The position numbers and the translations under genes were made by a program. Below the pieces are notes generated by a model, which saw only the letters and a program-made list of their open reading frames with translations, did not search any database and had not been told where the DNA came from. Of a stretch of 64,000 nt of DNA, positions 18,019 to 27,594 are shown piece after piece. Every line of letters starts with the position of its first letter. Position 1 is the stretch's first letter. The stretch is from Rummeliibacillus suwonensis (GTDB lineage Bacteria > Bacillota > Bacilli > Bacillales_A > Planococcaceae), in assembly GCF_007896435.1 (NCBI RefSeq), contig NZ_VCBL01000001.1, positions 1,207,345 through 1,271,344 on the forward strand, written 5' to 3'.

Positions 18019-19290
18019 CTATGTTGTTTTTTTGATCGTAAAGTTGGTGTTCAATAACGCCCAATTTTGAGGAAAAGGGAATCCTAATGCCCAATAGCTA
18101 ACGCCTCTTAGATTGAATTTTTTGATCAGATCAAATTTTGCCTGTGCACTTCTAGCGTCTTCAAACCAAACTTCATGCTGTTGCCCATCTTCATCTGCAT
18201 AGCGGTAGTATGGTGATTGCGCGGTTTCATCAAAATAAATAGTAGCCCCATATTTTGCTGCACGTTGAATCGCCTCTTGTGGACTAAAGGTTTCAGCCTC
18301 TTGCCCCGCAACATGAGGGATTTTCCAATCTCTCGCATAAATTTGGAAGCCTAAAAAAATCTTATTGGCTGGTATGACCGATAATGCATATTCAACGACT
18401 TTTTGGATCTCGTCAATTGGAGAAATGGCTTGCGGAGGTCCTAAACGATAACCCCATTCATATGTCATCAAAATAACGAAGTCTGCAATTCTGCCATGTG
18501 CAGGATAGTCATGAGCTTCATATAGTAGTCCTCCTTGATCAGCACTTGTTTTTGGAGCAAGTGCTGTTGAAACAAAATAACCTTTTGGATGAAGTCGATC
18601 AACAGCTAGTTGTAAAAAAGTATTATAATTTTCTCGATCAGCAGGTAAAACATTTTCGAAATCAATATTTAATCCTTTATAACCTTTGGCATCCATCACT
18701 TTTAAAACATTCTCAATGGTCTTTTCTCTTAGATCTTTATTGGATAAAATGATGTGTGCCACATTAGAGCCCGTTTCAGTAGCTGTAAAATTAGTAATCG
18801 ACATGAGTGGCGTCACTTGCTTTGATTTGGCAGCATCCAGTATAGCATCATCATTAAAAGGTTCTAATGTGGCATCTTCTTTTACTTTATAAGCGAAGGG
18901 GCTCATATAGGTCAGTAGATCGCCAACTTCTTTAATCGATTGTGCGCCCTCTTCTGGAGATTGATACGTATAAGCATTGGATTCGATCGTTGTTTTCGTT
19001 CTAGGAATGATTAAAGGTGTTCCAGCATATAGAATAGCTCCAGCAGGGATTCGATTTGCATGGACAATGGCTTGCACAGTTGTACCATACTGATGGGCGA
19101 TTTGCCATAAGGTTTCTCCATAACGAACAATATGTGTCCTTCCTGAGGTTGGAATAACCAAAGATTGCCCCACTACTAACTCATTTGGATTTTCTAATTG
19201 ATTCACCTGAATAATAGATTGGATATCCACATGATATTGGGAAGCAATTTGCCAAAGTGTTTCTCCTCTACGCACAATATGTATCTCCAA
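18019..19290 (-). CDS. sleL: LysM-GH18 spore cortex N-acetylglucosaminidase (YaaH/SleL type)
   Basis: Two LysM peptidoglycan-binding repeats at about residues 2-46 (VRRGETLWQIASQY) and 51-95 (VRYGETLWQIAHQYGTTVQA) precede a GH18 barrel. The catalytic motif GLNIDFENV supplies the acid Glu, and VILMTYEWGY is the later family block. SleL/YaaH acts on cortex fragments during germination. There is no cleaved signal peptide, as is normal for coat-located YaaH. Start is TTG 19290 with AAGGAGAA upstream. Length (423 aa) matches YaaH. Confidence 0.9.
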   Translation of the reverse strand: MEIHIVRRGETLWQIASQYHVDIQSIIQVNQLENPNELVVGQSLVIPTSGRTHIVRYGETLWQIAHQYGTTVQAIVHANRIPAGAILYAGTPLIIPRTKTTIESNAYTYQSPEEGAQSIKEVGDLLTYMSPFAYKVKEDATLEPFNDDAILDAAKSKQVTPLMSITNFTATETGSNVAHIILSNKDLREKTIENVLKVMDAKGYKGLNIDFENVLPADRENYNTFLQLAVDRLHPKGYFVSTALAPKTSADQGGLLYEAHDYPAHGRIADFVILMTYEWGYRLGPPQAISPIDEIQKVVEYALSVIPANKIFLGFQIYARDWKIPHVAGQEAETFSPQEAIQRAAKYGATIYFDETAQSPYYRYADEDGQQHEVWFEDARSAQAKFDLIKKFNLRGVSYWALGFPFPQNWALLNTNFTIKKTT

Positions 19291-19485
19291 GACATTCTCC
19301 TTCCATACAATATTTCAACATATGATATTCATGTATATGATATAAATAGTAATATATGCATAAAAATATGGCTTATAGAAAATAAATAACCTTGGAACTA
19401 TCTGTATAAATAATTAGTATGTGAGGCGTACCGATTCGTCTTTTTTATACGACAACAATAGGTAGTAAACATTGTTTTAAGGTTT

Positions 19486-19571
19486 GCCCGCAGGAAAGCG
19501 AGCAAGCCTTCGTTGCAATCAACGAATCTCCCTATTTCTATAGATTAAATTGGATAATCAAGACGCCTGGT
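19486..19571. repeat. Right end of the GGATAATCAACACG repeat (partial)
   Basis: CCGCAGGAAAGCGAGCAAGCC...GGATAATCAAGACG matches the right part of the 3627-3989 element. The remainder of 19291-19704 shows nothing further. Confidence 0.6.
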
Positions 19572-19704
19572 AAAATATTTGCATTTATAGGGATAATTTA
19601 TGATATTATAGGCAAAAGTATATAGAATAGAAGTTTGGAAAATACTGTTGTGTATGAAATACGCTCATATAAATTTAGAAATTAGAGAAAATAAAAGGAG
19701 AATT

Positions 19705-20307
19705 ATGATTTTGAAACTTATTTTAGACTTTCTATTTTTAATGATCATTGGATACTATACCTATATGTTTATCCAACTCTTATTCAAAATGAGGAAAAAC
19801 ATTATTTTTCCGACATCAAATGAAGAGTTTAGCGCAATCCGAAAGTATCCGCAAAAACCCATAAACCTTCCCACATATTCAAAGCAAAAGATGGAAATCA
19901 TTATCTATTCATTTGTGTTGCTATTAACTATAACCATGTTTATCATTGGGGCATTTTACACACAATTTGATGGATCGTTTTATTTATTGTTATTACTTCC
20001 ATTATCTAATGCACACAATTTGTTAAATCTATTTGCAATTGCAGAAGACGGATTGTTAACAGGTAGTCGCTATGTTGCTTGGCGAAAAATAAAATCATTT
20101 TATTTCGTTCCCATTGACAGGAACCACAAGTATTATGGATTTTCAAAAGAGGTCAACAAAGGTTATGAATTAATCATAAAAAAGAGGATTTTTTCAATTA
20201 GCTGTATTGTGACATCAGAGGAAGTCAAAGAAAAATTAACTGAGATTTTTGATGAACATGGCTTAAAAGAACAGGAAGAATCTTTATATAAGGTTTCTAG
20301 ATACTGA
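19705..20307 (+). CDS. Membrane protein with a DUF5673-like C-terminal domain
   Basis: About 200 aa. Three hydrophobic segments are visible: LILDFLFLMIIGYYTYMF near the start, IYSFVLLLTITMFIIGAFY and FYLLLLLPLSNAHNLLNL. A soluble tail carries the pattern I-x-E-D-G-L-L then VAWRKIKSFYF and ends KLTEIFDEHGL, like DUF5673/PH-type membrane proteins. The start at ATG 19705 follows AAAAGGAG; an in-frame extension to 19648 lacks a ribosome site. Role unknown. A good terminator follows. Confidence 0.7.
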   Translation: MILKLILDFLFLMIIGYYTYMFIQLLFKMRKNIIFPTSNEEFSAIRKYPQKPINLPTYSKQKMEIIIYSFVLLLTITMFIIGAFYTQFDGSFYLLLLLPLSNAHNLLNLFAIAEDGLLTGSRYVAWRKIKSFYFVPIDRNHKYYGFSKEVNKGYELIIKKRIFSISCIVTSEEVKEKLTEIFDEHGLKEQEESLYKVSRY

Positions 20308-20339
20308 ATGTCATGATATAAAGTAATGCAGTTAGGATC

Positions 20340-20381
20340 AAAAAAGTCGGTTTACCACTTTGGGTAAATCGACTTTTTTTT
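20340..20381 (+). terminator. Terminator after the 19705 gene
   Basis: AAAGTCGGTTTACC pairs with GGTAAATCGACTTT (one mismatch), loop ACTTTG, then eight T residues. Confidence 0.85.
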
Positions 20382-20469
20382 ATCCTAAACAAGCAAGAGC
20401 GAAAATAGTAAGCGACGGTTCATTCTTTGCTTGAGGAAAACATCATGAAATTTTGCCTTATAAGAATAA

Positions 20470-20509
20470 ACGGGCAGTCAAACCTCCACTGATGGAAGTT
20501 TCACTTTAT
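20470..20509. repeat. Deleted bcr1-like repeat
   Basis: Only CGGGCAGTCA and CCTCCACTGATGGAAGTTT followed by CACTTTAT remain; the middle of the element is missing. Confidence 0.5.
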
Positions 20510-20517
20510 TTTTATTT

Positions 20518-21057
20518 TTATTTAAACATAGGCACCTTTTTTAACACAATACAAACAGGAATGGAGACGATTATTCCGATAACATTTTGGGCGATATTAC
20601 CAGGCATAGAGGCTACTGGTGCAATCCAATTATGATATAGAATTCCTTCACATAGATAATAGACAGCTAACATGACTGGAGCAGAAAGGATGGCACCAAG
20701 TAAATTGAAAGCGACGCTGTTGCCTTTGCGACCTTTCGACCAAGCAATTTTTCCTGCAATATAGCCTTGTAGACCACGAGCTATAACTGTAAATGGTGCC
20801 CATAATGTCCAACCAGAGATTAAGTCAAATAACCCCATTCCGACAGCGCCAGCAATTGCTCCCTTTTTGGGTCCAAATAAAAAAGAGGAGATAAAAAGCA
20901 TAGCTGTGCCAAGATGAACAAGCCCTCCATTAGAGGCAATAGGAAGTTTGATATTTAAAAAAACAGTAGCCACAAATACAAGAGCAATAAGCATTGCGGT
21001 TAAAATCACATTAAAAGTTTGTGAGTGCGAGTTTGAATAACTCTGTGTTTTTTGCAT
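20518..21057 (-). CDS. ECF transporter substrate-binding (S) component
   Basis: A 179-aa integral membrane protein with about six hydrophobic helices. GGLVHLGTAMLFISSFLFGP and GAIAGAVGMGLFDLISGW followed by ARGLQGYIAGKIA are the pattern of vitamin-type S components (ECF-RfnT/HmpT/YpdP-like), which use shared EcfAA'T energising modules encoded elsewhere. The substrate cannot be read from the sequence; no TPP, FMN or cobalamin riboswitch is seen upstream. It is divergent from the NAD genes by about 520 bp, so a niacin role is conceivable but unsupported. Confidence 0.8.
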   Translation of the reverse strand: MQKTQSYSNSHSQTFNVILTAMLIALVFVATVFLNIKLPIASNGGLVHLGTAMLFISSFLFGPKKGAIAGAVGMGLFDLISGWTLWAPFTVIARGLQGYIAGKIAWSKGRKGNSVAFNLLGAILSAPVMLAVYYLCEGILYHNWIAPVASMPGNIAQNVIGIIVSIPVCIVLKKVPMFK

Positions 21058-21576
21058 GGTTATAAACCTTCTTTACTTTTTAAATTTACTGATAACGTTA
21101 GCAAAAAACTGGCTTATTTAAAAGTATCACTTTAACATAAAATGATAAGGTCAGTTTTAGAATAAAGCGCACTCATACGATCTTTTATGGAGATCCGGGT
21201 TAAAGCTTTTCCTTTCTTTTTTCATGCCTCAGTTTTGATGGCAAGCATTTATTTCGCAGGAAATAAATTACGTATCAAGATGCAAGTAACAAGCGGCAAA
21301 AGAAATGTAGCAACAATTTCTACTAAAGCTCTATTGTTTTAATTAATCTACAATGTGGGATGAAGAAAACTCATTAGTGAAGTCTCATTTTATAAACAGT
21401 TGCTGTTGTTATGAAAAATAAACTGGATATTTTCTTATGGCAAAAAGGTTCAATTAAACAAAAATGAATGGTTTTCCAGAAGAAAAAAGGATCTTTTTAT
21501 ATAAAAACCTTGTTTTTAAGTTAAAATTGTGTAAATATATGTGTCAAGACATCTGTAAACACAGGAGGCGCACATC
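21058..21576. other. Divergent intergenic region before nadB
   Basis: AT-rich, with a decayed bcr1-like tail (GGGATGAAGAAAACTC...TCATTTTATAA at 21358-21396) and a candidate NiaR-type operator just upstream of nadB. I see no recognised riboswitch. Confidence 0.5.
21539..21564 (+). promoter_or_regulatory. Candidate NAD-repressor operator before nadB
   Basis: ATGTGTCAAGACATCTGTAA contains the palindrome TGTC-AA-GACA, followed by CTGT and ACAC half-site-like words. This resembles the operators of the niacin-responsive repressor NiaR (YrxA/NadR) known at nad genes of Bacillus. It overlaps the nadB leader close to the AGGAGG site. The regulator itself is not in the window. Confidence 0.45.
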
Positions 21577-23157
21577 ATGGAAGTATATGATGTTCTAATT
21601 ATTGGAAGTGGAGTTGCAGCCTTACAATTGGCTACTTCACTTAGCCATGAGAAAAGCGTAAAAATAATCACAAAATCACAAATAAAGAACACAAATTCTT
21701 ATATGGCACAGGGTGGAATTGCTGCTGCAATGGGAAGCCAAGATGATCCATCAAAACATATTGCTGATACGCTTGAGGCAGGAAGGTTTCATAATAACGA
21801 AGAAACTGTTTGTGAGATATTGAATGAAGCGCCGCCTCTCATTGATGAGTTTTCTAAACAAGCCCATATTTTTGATAAGGCGCAAGATGGTTCATTGCTT
21901 CTAGGATTAGAAGGAGCTCATAGTGAAAAGAGAATCGTCCATAGCGGTGGCGATGCAACAGGGAAAAATGTAATAGAGCATTTAATGAGCAGACTAACAG
22001 AGAATATCGAGGTAGAGGAAAATATTTTTGCTTATCAGTTGATCATTGATTCAAGGTCAAAAAAATGCGTTGGTGTAAAAGCAAAAGATCCAGATGGAAC
22101 AATTCGCTTTTTTTATGGAGATGCTGTAGTGCTTGCCACTGGTGGTTGTGGTCAACTTTATCCTTTTGCTTCAGGTGCTCCAACTGTTACTGGTGATGGG
22201 ATTGTGATGGCTTATTTAGCGGGTGCTGAAATTGCTGATATGGAGTTTATTCAATTTCATCCAACTTTATTGTATAAAGATGGAGAGACAAAAGGACTAA
22301 TCTCAGAGGCGGTTCGAGGAGAAGGGGCTATTATCATCACAGAAGACGGGACTCCAATCATGCAGGGGGTCCATCCATTGAAAGACCTTGCGCCAAGACA
22401 TATCGTTTCCCAAACTATTTTTAACGCCATTGAAAAAGGCCGTGATGTATTTTTGGATATAAAATCTATCCAAAATTTCCAGCAGCGATTTCCCTCCATC
22501 ACGGCTATTTGTGAAGCAAATCATATCCAGATAGCGGATGGGAAAATTCCAGTCGTCCCAGGTTGTCATTTTTTGATGGGTGGTATCAAAACAGATGTAA
22601 TAGGATGCACGTCCATCAATGGATTGTTTGCAATTGGAGAGGCTGCATGTACAGGTCTCCATGGTGCGAATCGTTTAGCTAGTAATTCAATTTTAGAGGG
22701 ACTTTATCAAGGCAAAAAGTTAGCAAGATGGATCGATACCAGCTTGGATCAACATCCAAATCCTGAGTTTGCAGAAGACATTCCTGCTATTCAAGAAAAA
22801 GAAACATTGTTGCCAGATGTTCAAATCTTAAAAGAAATGATGATGAAGAAAGTAGGAATTGTTCGTACAAAAGAACTTTTAGAAGAACAAAAAAATTGGT
22901 TGAAACGGTTAAAGCTAAATGATTTTTCAGAGCTTGATGCCTATTCAGTTCCAGATATTACAGCCATTTTTATGTATATTACCGCCTATCTTATAACTGA
23001 TTCGGCATTGAAGCGGACAGAAAGCCGTGGGGGACATTTTAGAAGTGATTTCCCATATGAAGATAACGACAATTGGTGTAAGAAAACGATTATACAGAAA
23101 TGCGATCGGGGAAAGGATGTCTATCATGAACAAATTGAAACTGCGCTCGTTGATTGA
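21577..23157 (+). CDS. nadB: L-aspartate oxidase
   Basis: FAD enzyme that oxidises aspartate to iminoaspartate, the first step of NAD synthesis. The 526 aa show the dinucleotide loop IIGSGVAALQLATSL, the NSYMAQGGIAAAMG motif, the FHPT block, HFLMGGIKTD and GLHGANRLASNSILEG near residue 370, all of the SdhA/NadB flavoprotein family. AGGAGGCGC precedes the ATG. The end overlaps nadC by 32 nt. Gene order nadB-nadC-nadA is the Bacillus arrangement, without the divergent nifS-like gene. Confidence 0.95.
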   Translation: MEVYDVLIIGSGVAALQLATSLSHEKSVKIITKSQIKNTNSYMAQGGIAAAMGSQDDPSKHIADTLEAGRFHNNEETVCEILNEAPPLIDEFSKQAHIFDKAQDGSLLLGLEGAHSEKRIVHSGGDATGKNVIEHLMSRLTENIEVEENIFAYQLIIDSRSKKCVGVKAKDPDGTIRFFYGDAVVLATGGCGQLYPFASGAPTVTGDGIVMAYLAGAEIADMEFIQFHPTLLYKDGETKGLISEAVRGEGAIIITEDGTPIMQGVHPLKDLAPRHIVSQTIFNAIEKGRDVFLDIKSIQNFQQRFPSITAICEANHIQIADGKIPVVPGCHFLMGGIKTDVIGCTSINGLFAIGEAACTGLHGANRLASNSILEGLYQGKKLARWIDTSLDQHPNPEFAEDIPAIQEKETLLPDVQILKEMMMKKVGIVRTKELLEEQKNWLKRLKLNDFSELDAYSVPDITAIFMYITAYLITDSALKRTESRGGHFRSDFPYEDNDNWCKKTIIQKCDRGKDVYHEQIETALVD

Positions 23158-23992
23158 GCGATTTTTGATCGAAGATATTGGTGAGCAAGATGTCACAACG
23201 GATATGATTTTTCCAGACAGTACAGCAGGAAAAATTGTTTTTCTAGCAAAAGAAAAAGGAATTTTTTGTGGGGAAGAGATCATGCGTACAGGTTTTCGAA
23301 TTCTAAATGATCAAATTAGCATCGAACTCTTTGTTAAAGATGGGGAGCCGATTGATGTTGGACAGAAATTAGCCATTATTTCTGGAGATATTTCTTCACT
23401 TTTAAAAGGGGAAAGAGTCATTCTGAATCTTGTTCAACGAATGAGTGGCATTGCTACTTTAACACAAAAAGCTGTAAAAACACTTAATAGTTCCTATACG
23501 AGGATTTGCGATACTAGAAAAACAACGCCTGGACTTCGAATGATCGAAAAGTATGCAGTTCGTTGTGGAGGAGGGTATAATCATCGCTTTGGATTATATG
23601 ATGGCGTCATGATTAAGGATAATCATATTTCATTTGCGGGTTCTATTCAGCGTGCGGTGACATTAGTGCGTGAAAATATTGGGCATATGGTCAAAATCGA
23701 GGTCGAAACAGAATCAGAGGAACAAGTTTTAGAGGCGGTTGAAGCAGGGGCAGATATTATTATGTTCGACAATCGTACGCCACAAGAAATCAAAAAAATG
23801 ATTCAATTAGTTCCCAATCATATCATTACAGAAGCTTCAGGAGGCATTCAATTAAGTAATCTAGCAAGCTATCGAGACACGGGTGTTCACTATATTTCGC
23901 TTGGATTTCTAACGCATTCCTATAAAGCGCTCGATATCAGTGTCAAGGTAGAACTTCAAAATGATGAGCGTGAATTGGTTGCATCTATATAG
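23126..23992 (+). CDS. nadC: Quinolinate phosphoribosyltransferase
   Basis: Makes nicotinate mononucleotide, CO2 and PPi from quinolinate and PRPP. The 288 aa equal the standard length. Landmarks: LIEDIGEQDVTTD at the start, VQRMSGIATLT, CDTRKTTPGLRMIEKYAV, GGGYNHRFGLYDGVMIKDNH and the closing EASGGIQ. I choose ATG 23126 because AAAGGATG precedes it by a normal distance; an ATG at 23117 is too close to the site. The start lies inside nadB, so translation is probably coupled. Confidence 0.94.
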   Translation: MNKLKLRSLIERFLIEDIGEQDVTTDMIFPDSTAGKIVFLAKEKGIFCGEEIMRTGFRILNDQISIELFVKDGEPIDVGQKLAIISGDISSLLKGERVILNLVQRMSGIATLTQKAVKTLNSSYTRICDTRKTTPGLRMIEKYAVRCGGGYNHRFGLYDGVMIKDNHISFAGSIQRAVTLVRENIGHMVKIEVETESEEQVLEAVEAGADIIMFDNRTPQEIKKMIQLVPNHIITEASGGIQLSNLASYRDTGVHYISLGFLTHSYKALDISVKVELQNDERELVASI

Positions 23993-24226
23993 TCGAAGAG
24001 GGAGCATGCCTTCTTACGTTATTGATCTCGAATGGGCAGTGGAATCTCCGCATCCAGCTACAAGAAAAAATTTTTCATGACAATTGCTCACAAATGTATA
24101 CGGAAAAGCTTTTTTACAAAAATGAGATCAACTACAGGGTGTTTAAAAAGTACTGTTCTATAAAATTCATCGTAAAAAGCTCAAGGGAAATTTCGTTTTG
24201 TAGTAATCATAGAAAGGAACGTTAAA

Positions 24227-25186
24227 ATGTCAGTTATTGAAATGCAAAGTCGTTTAGTTGAGGAAATTCAAGAATGGAAAGAAAAGCGCAATGCGATCAT
24301 CCTTGCTCACAATTATGAACTTCCAGAAGTTCAGGATATAGCAGATGTGCTAGGTGATTCTCTGAGTCTTGCACGTGCCACTGTTAATACTTCAGCGGAT
24401 GTTATCGTGTTTTGTGGAGTACATTTTATGGCAGAAACTGCTGCCATATTGAATCCAGAGAAAACTGTGCTCTTACCGGATCTTGAAGCAGGATGCTCAT
24501 TAGCAGATTCCATTACAGTGGACCAACTTCGCGCATGGAAAGCACAGCATCCTTCTGCTGTCGTCGTTGCTTATGTCAATACAACTGCAGAAGTGAAGGC
24601 AGAAAGCGATTATTGCTGTACATCTTCTAACGCAGTGGATATTGTTCGATCTATTCCCGAAGATAAAGAAATTCTATTCTTACCAGATATGTTTCTTGGC
24701 TCTTTTGTCAAAAATGAAACAGGGCGTGACAATATGCACATATGGATGGGAGAATGCCATGTTCATGCAGGGATCGCTCCACATGATGTTGAAGATGTTT
24801 TGAAACAGCATCCTAAAGCTGAACTGCTAGTACATCCAGAATGCGGCTGTTCGACGTCTAGTATGTATTTAAAGTCAGAGGGAGTACTGCCAAAGGATAA
24901 AACATACATTCTCTCAACAGGAAATATGCTTAAGCATTCTAAAAATTCAATGACGGATGAATTTATCGTAGCAACTGAAGTAGGGATTATTCATCAAATG
25001 GAAAAACAAAATCCGGAAAAGCGATTTGTTCCCGCTAATCCAAAAGCTGTGTGCCCATATATGAAAATGATCACACTTGAAAAGGTGTTAGATGCATTGA
25101 AAGAAAATAAACATATTATCACAGTTCCATCCGAGACGGCTAAACAAGCTAGTCTTGCTATTGAACGTATGATTTCCATTGGTTAA
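24227..25186 (+). CDS. nadA: Quinolinate synthase
   Basis: Condenses iminoaspartate with dihydroxyacetone phosphate using an oxygen-sensitive [4Fe-4S] cluster. Expected ligands are Cys90 in DLEAGCSLAD, Cys206 (or 208) in HPECGCS and Cys276 in AVCPYMKM. Other landmarks are ILAHNYELPEVQDIAD and GDSLSLAR. At 319 aa it is the short form, shorter than the roughly 370 aa of B. subtilis NadA. AGAAAGGAAC precedes ATG 24227. The 234-bp gap after nadC holds no convincing gene. Confidence 0.94.
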   Translation: MSVIEMQSRLVEEIQEWKEKRNAIILAHNYELPEVQDIADVLGDSLSLARATVNTSADVIVFCGVHFMAETAAILNPEKTVLLPDLEAGCSLADSITVDQLRAWKAQHPSAVVVAYVNTTAEVKAESDYCCTSSNAVDIVRSIPEDKEILFLPDMFLGSFVKNETGRDNMHIWMGECHVHAGIAPHDVEDVLKQHPKAELLVHPECGCSTSSMYLKSEGVLPKDKTYILSTGNMLKHSKNSMTDEFIVATEVGIIHQMEKQNPEKRFVPANPKAVCPYMKMITLEKVLDALKENKHIITVPSETAKQASLAIERMISIG

Positions 25187-25227
25187 ATTCGTCATAATGG
25201 AATTTTGAAAAATGATAAGTACTGTCA

Positions 25228-25303
25228 AAAAAAGATCTTAGCCTCTTTCATAGCTTAAAATGTTATGGTATCAGGATAAAAAAGAGGCATAGATCTTTTT
25301 TTT
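25228..25303 (+). terminator. Terminator after nadA
   Basis: AAAAAAGATCTTAGCCTCTTT pairs with AAAGAGGCATAGATCTTTTT at the other end of a long loop; the 3' arm runs into T8. Confidence 0.75.
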
Positions 25304-25306
25304 GGC

Positions 25307-25444
25307 TTTATCTCGAATCAATAGGGTAAAGCTAATCATTTCAAGATTTCAGCAAAAAGCATGAAAATAAGTTGGGAACAACTGTCTGCATAAGACCAAT
25401 TGGATATGGATGAAGAAAACCCCACTGATGGAGTTTCACTTTAT
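25307..25444. repeat. Decayed bcr1-like repeat
   Basis: Begins GCTTTATCTCG and ends CCCCACTGATGGAGTTTCAC then TTTAT; the middle is diverged. It ends directly against the stop codon of the minus-strand gene 25444-25620. Confidence 0.55.
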
Positions 25445-25620
25445 TATTCATTTAAAAAATGATTGGATTTTTTCGCCTTTTGACTGAGCGTCACCATAAT
25501 AACAGATGCTACAACAATGCCAGTGATCAAACAATGGTACATATCATTAAAGATAGTGCCAAATATTACTCCGAACAATACACCACTTCCAATAATTTCA
25601 ATACGTTCTCTTTTTGTCAT
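25444..25620 (-). CDS. 58-aa two-helix membrane protein behind marR
   Basis: The ATG at 25620 touches the stop of the MarR gene (25621), so the two are one transcript. The product reads MTKRERIEIIGSGVLFGVIF then GTIFNDMYHCLITGIVVASV and a basic end, i.e. a helical hairpin with glycine spacing. The stop abuts the TTTAT of a bcr1-like repeat. Function unknown. Confidence 0.65.
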   Translation of the reverse strand: MTKRERIEIIGSGVLFGVIFGTIFNDMYHCLITGIVVASVIMVTLSQKAKKSNHFLNE

Positions 25621-26055
25621 TTACTTTCTCTCCATTTTTTTTAATAGTTGGTTCACTTTATGAAGAGCAAAGTTTAAGTCGCGACATTCTTCTTCACTTA
25701 GCTTGCCAAGATTTTGATGAAATTTGTGATAAATATTTTGCCACTTTTCTTCTTGAGTTTTCTTACCAGTAGGTGTTAATGAAATTAATACTGCACGTTT
25801 GTCTTTATGATCTGGTTCTTTTGCCAAATAACCATCCATTACCAAATCACGAATGATGAATGTGAGCTGCTGCTTCGCCATATTTAATCCTGCACTAATT
25901 TCTTTCAAGTTTAATGCCTTTTGTTGCATATAAATATACTCAATGACATGGTTTTGCATATGCGTTAATTCGGCAGCATCTTTGTTTAGTTCACTGAAAC
26001 TGTCAAAGAGAGTAGGGATCAAAGCTATATATTCCTCTGCAATTTCTTTCTCCAA
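25621..26055 (-). CDS. MarR-family transcriptional regulator
   Basis: A 144-aa winged-helix regulator: LTHMQNHVIEYIYMQQKALN leads into the recognition region (KEISAGLNMAKQQLTFIIRD) and the wing (GYLAKEPDHKDKRAVLISLT), the standard MarR layout. Start is TTG 26055 behind GAAGAGGTG. A palindrome overlapping its leader suggests autoregulation. The only co-transcribed gene is the 58-aa membrane protein. Confidence 0.88.
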   Translation of the reverse strand: MEKEIAEEYIALIPTLFDSFSELNKDAAELTHMQNHVIEYIYMQQKALNLKEISAGLNMAKQQLTFIIRDLVMDGYLAKEPDHKDKRAVLISLTPTGKKTQEEKWQNIYHKFHQNLGKLSEEECRDLNFALHKVNQLLKKMERK

Positions 26056-26073
26056 AATAATTTCACCTCTTCT

Positions 26074-26099
26074 AACTAGTAAATATTTTATTACTAATT
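26074..26099 (-). promoter_or_regulatory. Candidate MarR operator
   Basis: AACTAGTAAATATTTTATTA followed by CTAATT forms an imperfect palindrome (AGTAA...TTACT) immediately upstream of the marR ribosome site, where MarR proteins commonly bind. Confidence 0.4.
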
Positions 26100-26123
26100 T
26101 GAAATTAAATCAATTATTTTTAC

Positions 26124-26425
26124 AGGTGTGTTGATTATCCTATTTTATCCATTTTTGATATAGATAATTTGATAGTCGTGCTACAGCTTGCTCGCTTTCC
26201 TGCAGGAATGTGGCTTAAGCCGCTTCGGGACAACAGGAATGTTGGTCATGGAATCATTGCTGCAGGACATGGTGCACCATACCTCTTCTCATTCAAGGGC
26301 TACAACTCCTTCGTTTTTTCCGCGGTACATCGATTGAATGTGCTTTTTACCGAGTGGGGAGCCGTACGAAGGAGATGTGCATGCATTTTCGAGGACTCGA
26401 GCAAGCCTTCACTCCCACCAATATA
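26124..26425. repeat. Repeat starting CAGGTGTGTTGATTATCC (inverted copy)
   Basis: The left edge is the reverse complement of the GGATAATCAACACG terminus, followed by GCTTGCTCGCTTTCCTGCAGG as in the other copies read backwards. The right edge fades near 26425. It fills the space between marR and the patatin gene; a spurious frame runs through it. Confidence 0.6.
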
Positions 26426-26619
26426 AGAGTTACAATGATAGAGAATTTTTTGCGTTTACGTTCACAAATTATCCCGATCCCCCTCTGATCCCCTCTTTTA
26501 TTTTTATCATAATTAATAAAATATTGTTTACTAAAAATTCACGGGAATTTTTCGACTTAAGTTCTAAAATTTCTCTATTTTTCTTACAGTGTAAAGAGTA
26601 TAAAGCGGGAGGGATTGCT

Positions 26620-27513
26620 TTGCTAGTAGATGGGGTGTTTTCCGGTGGAGGGATAAAGGGATTCGCTTTAGTAGGGGCACTTCAAGTTTTAGAAGATAAA
26701 GAAATTTATTTTGACCGTGTTGCTGGAACGAGTGCAGGTGCGATTATGGCATGTTTTATTGCCGCTGGGTATACAGCAGATGAAATTGAAAAAGCGCTAG
26801 ATGAATTAGATGTGGCTACTTTTCTAGATGAACCTAGAACATTGATCTCATTGCCTTTTATGAAATGGATCAATCTTTACTTCCGCATGGGTCTTTATCA
26901 AGGAAAAGCGTTGGAAAAATGGTTCTATGAAAAACTTGCAGATAAGGATGTATACACATTTGATGATTTGCCAGCAGGCGCACTAAAGTTGATTGCATCC
27001 GATTTAACAAACGGTAAAATGATCGTCTTACCAGATGACTTAGAAAATTATGGTATAAATCCAGAGAAATTTTTAATATCACGCGCTTTGAGGATGAGTT
27101 GCGGTGTTCCGTTTTTCTTTCAACCAGTCAAATTGAAAGTTTCTGGTGGGGAATCTATTGTTGTCGATGGCGGTGTCCTAAGCAATTTTCCAATTTGGCT
27201 GTTTGAAGATGAAGATAATCGTAAGGAACGTCCGATACTCGGTTTAAAATTAAGTAGTCCAAAAGATCATATAGATCCACATAAAATAAAAAACGGCCTG
27301 AATCTATTTGAGGCACTCTTTAGCACTATGAAGAATGCTCATGATGAGCGATATATTTCTAGGACGCATGAAAAGAGTATTATCTTTATCCCTGTTGAAA
27401 ATTATAGTGCAACCCAATTTGACTTAGATGATGAAACGAAAGAGAATTTAATTGAAATAGGGAGAAATCGTACACTCCAATTTTTAGAAAGTTGGAAGTA
27501 TAGCCCATTTTAA
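26620..27513 (+). CDS. Patatin-like phospholipase
   Basis: Predicted lipid acyl hydrolase of the RssA/patatin group with a Ser-Asp dyad. Visible: glycine-rich oxyanion loop FSGGGIKG at residues 7-14, nucleophile elbow GTSAG, and VVDGGVLSNFP with the catalytic Asp. About 297 aa. I start at TTG 26620, seven bases after GGGAGG; a frame reaching back to 26338 crosses repeat DNA and is rejected. No signal peptide is seen. Physiological substrate unknown. Confidence 0.85.
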   Translation: MLVDGVFSGGGIKGFALVGALQVLEDKEIYFDRVAGTSAGAIMACFIAAGYTADEIEKALDELDVATFLDEPRTLISLPFMKWINLYFRMGLYQGKALEKWFYEKLADKDVYTFDDLPAGALKLIASDLTNGKMIVLPDDLENYGINPEKFLISRALRMSCGVPFFFQPVKLKVSGGESIVVDGGVLSNFPIWLFEDEDNRKERPILGLKLSSPKDHIDPHKIKNGLNLFEALFSTMKNAHDERYISRTHEKSIIFIPVENYSATQFDLDDETKENLIEIGRNRTLQFLESWKYSPF

Positions 27514-27555
27514 TGGGGAAGCATAGAGGATTATGTATGATATCCGAAAAGTAAC

Positions 27556-27594
27556 AAGAGTGCCATTCGTATCTATCTGAATGATTCTTTTTTT
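27556..27594 (+). terminator. Terminator after the patatin gene
   Basis: AAGAGTGCCATTC pairs with GAATGATTCTT (bulge and mismatch), followed by T7. Confidence 0.65.

Noticed and set aside
24022-24225. 67-codon frame between nadC and nadA
   Set aside because: No ribosome site and no recognisable protein pattern; the frame is an AT-rich chance opening.
26338-26619. N-terminal extension of the patatin gene
   Set aside because: It reads through repeat DNA and has low-complexity translation; the TTG at 26620 has a good ribosome site and places the GGGIKG loop at the usual position.
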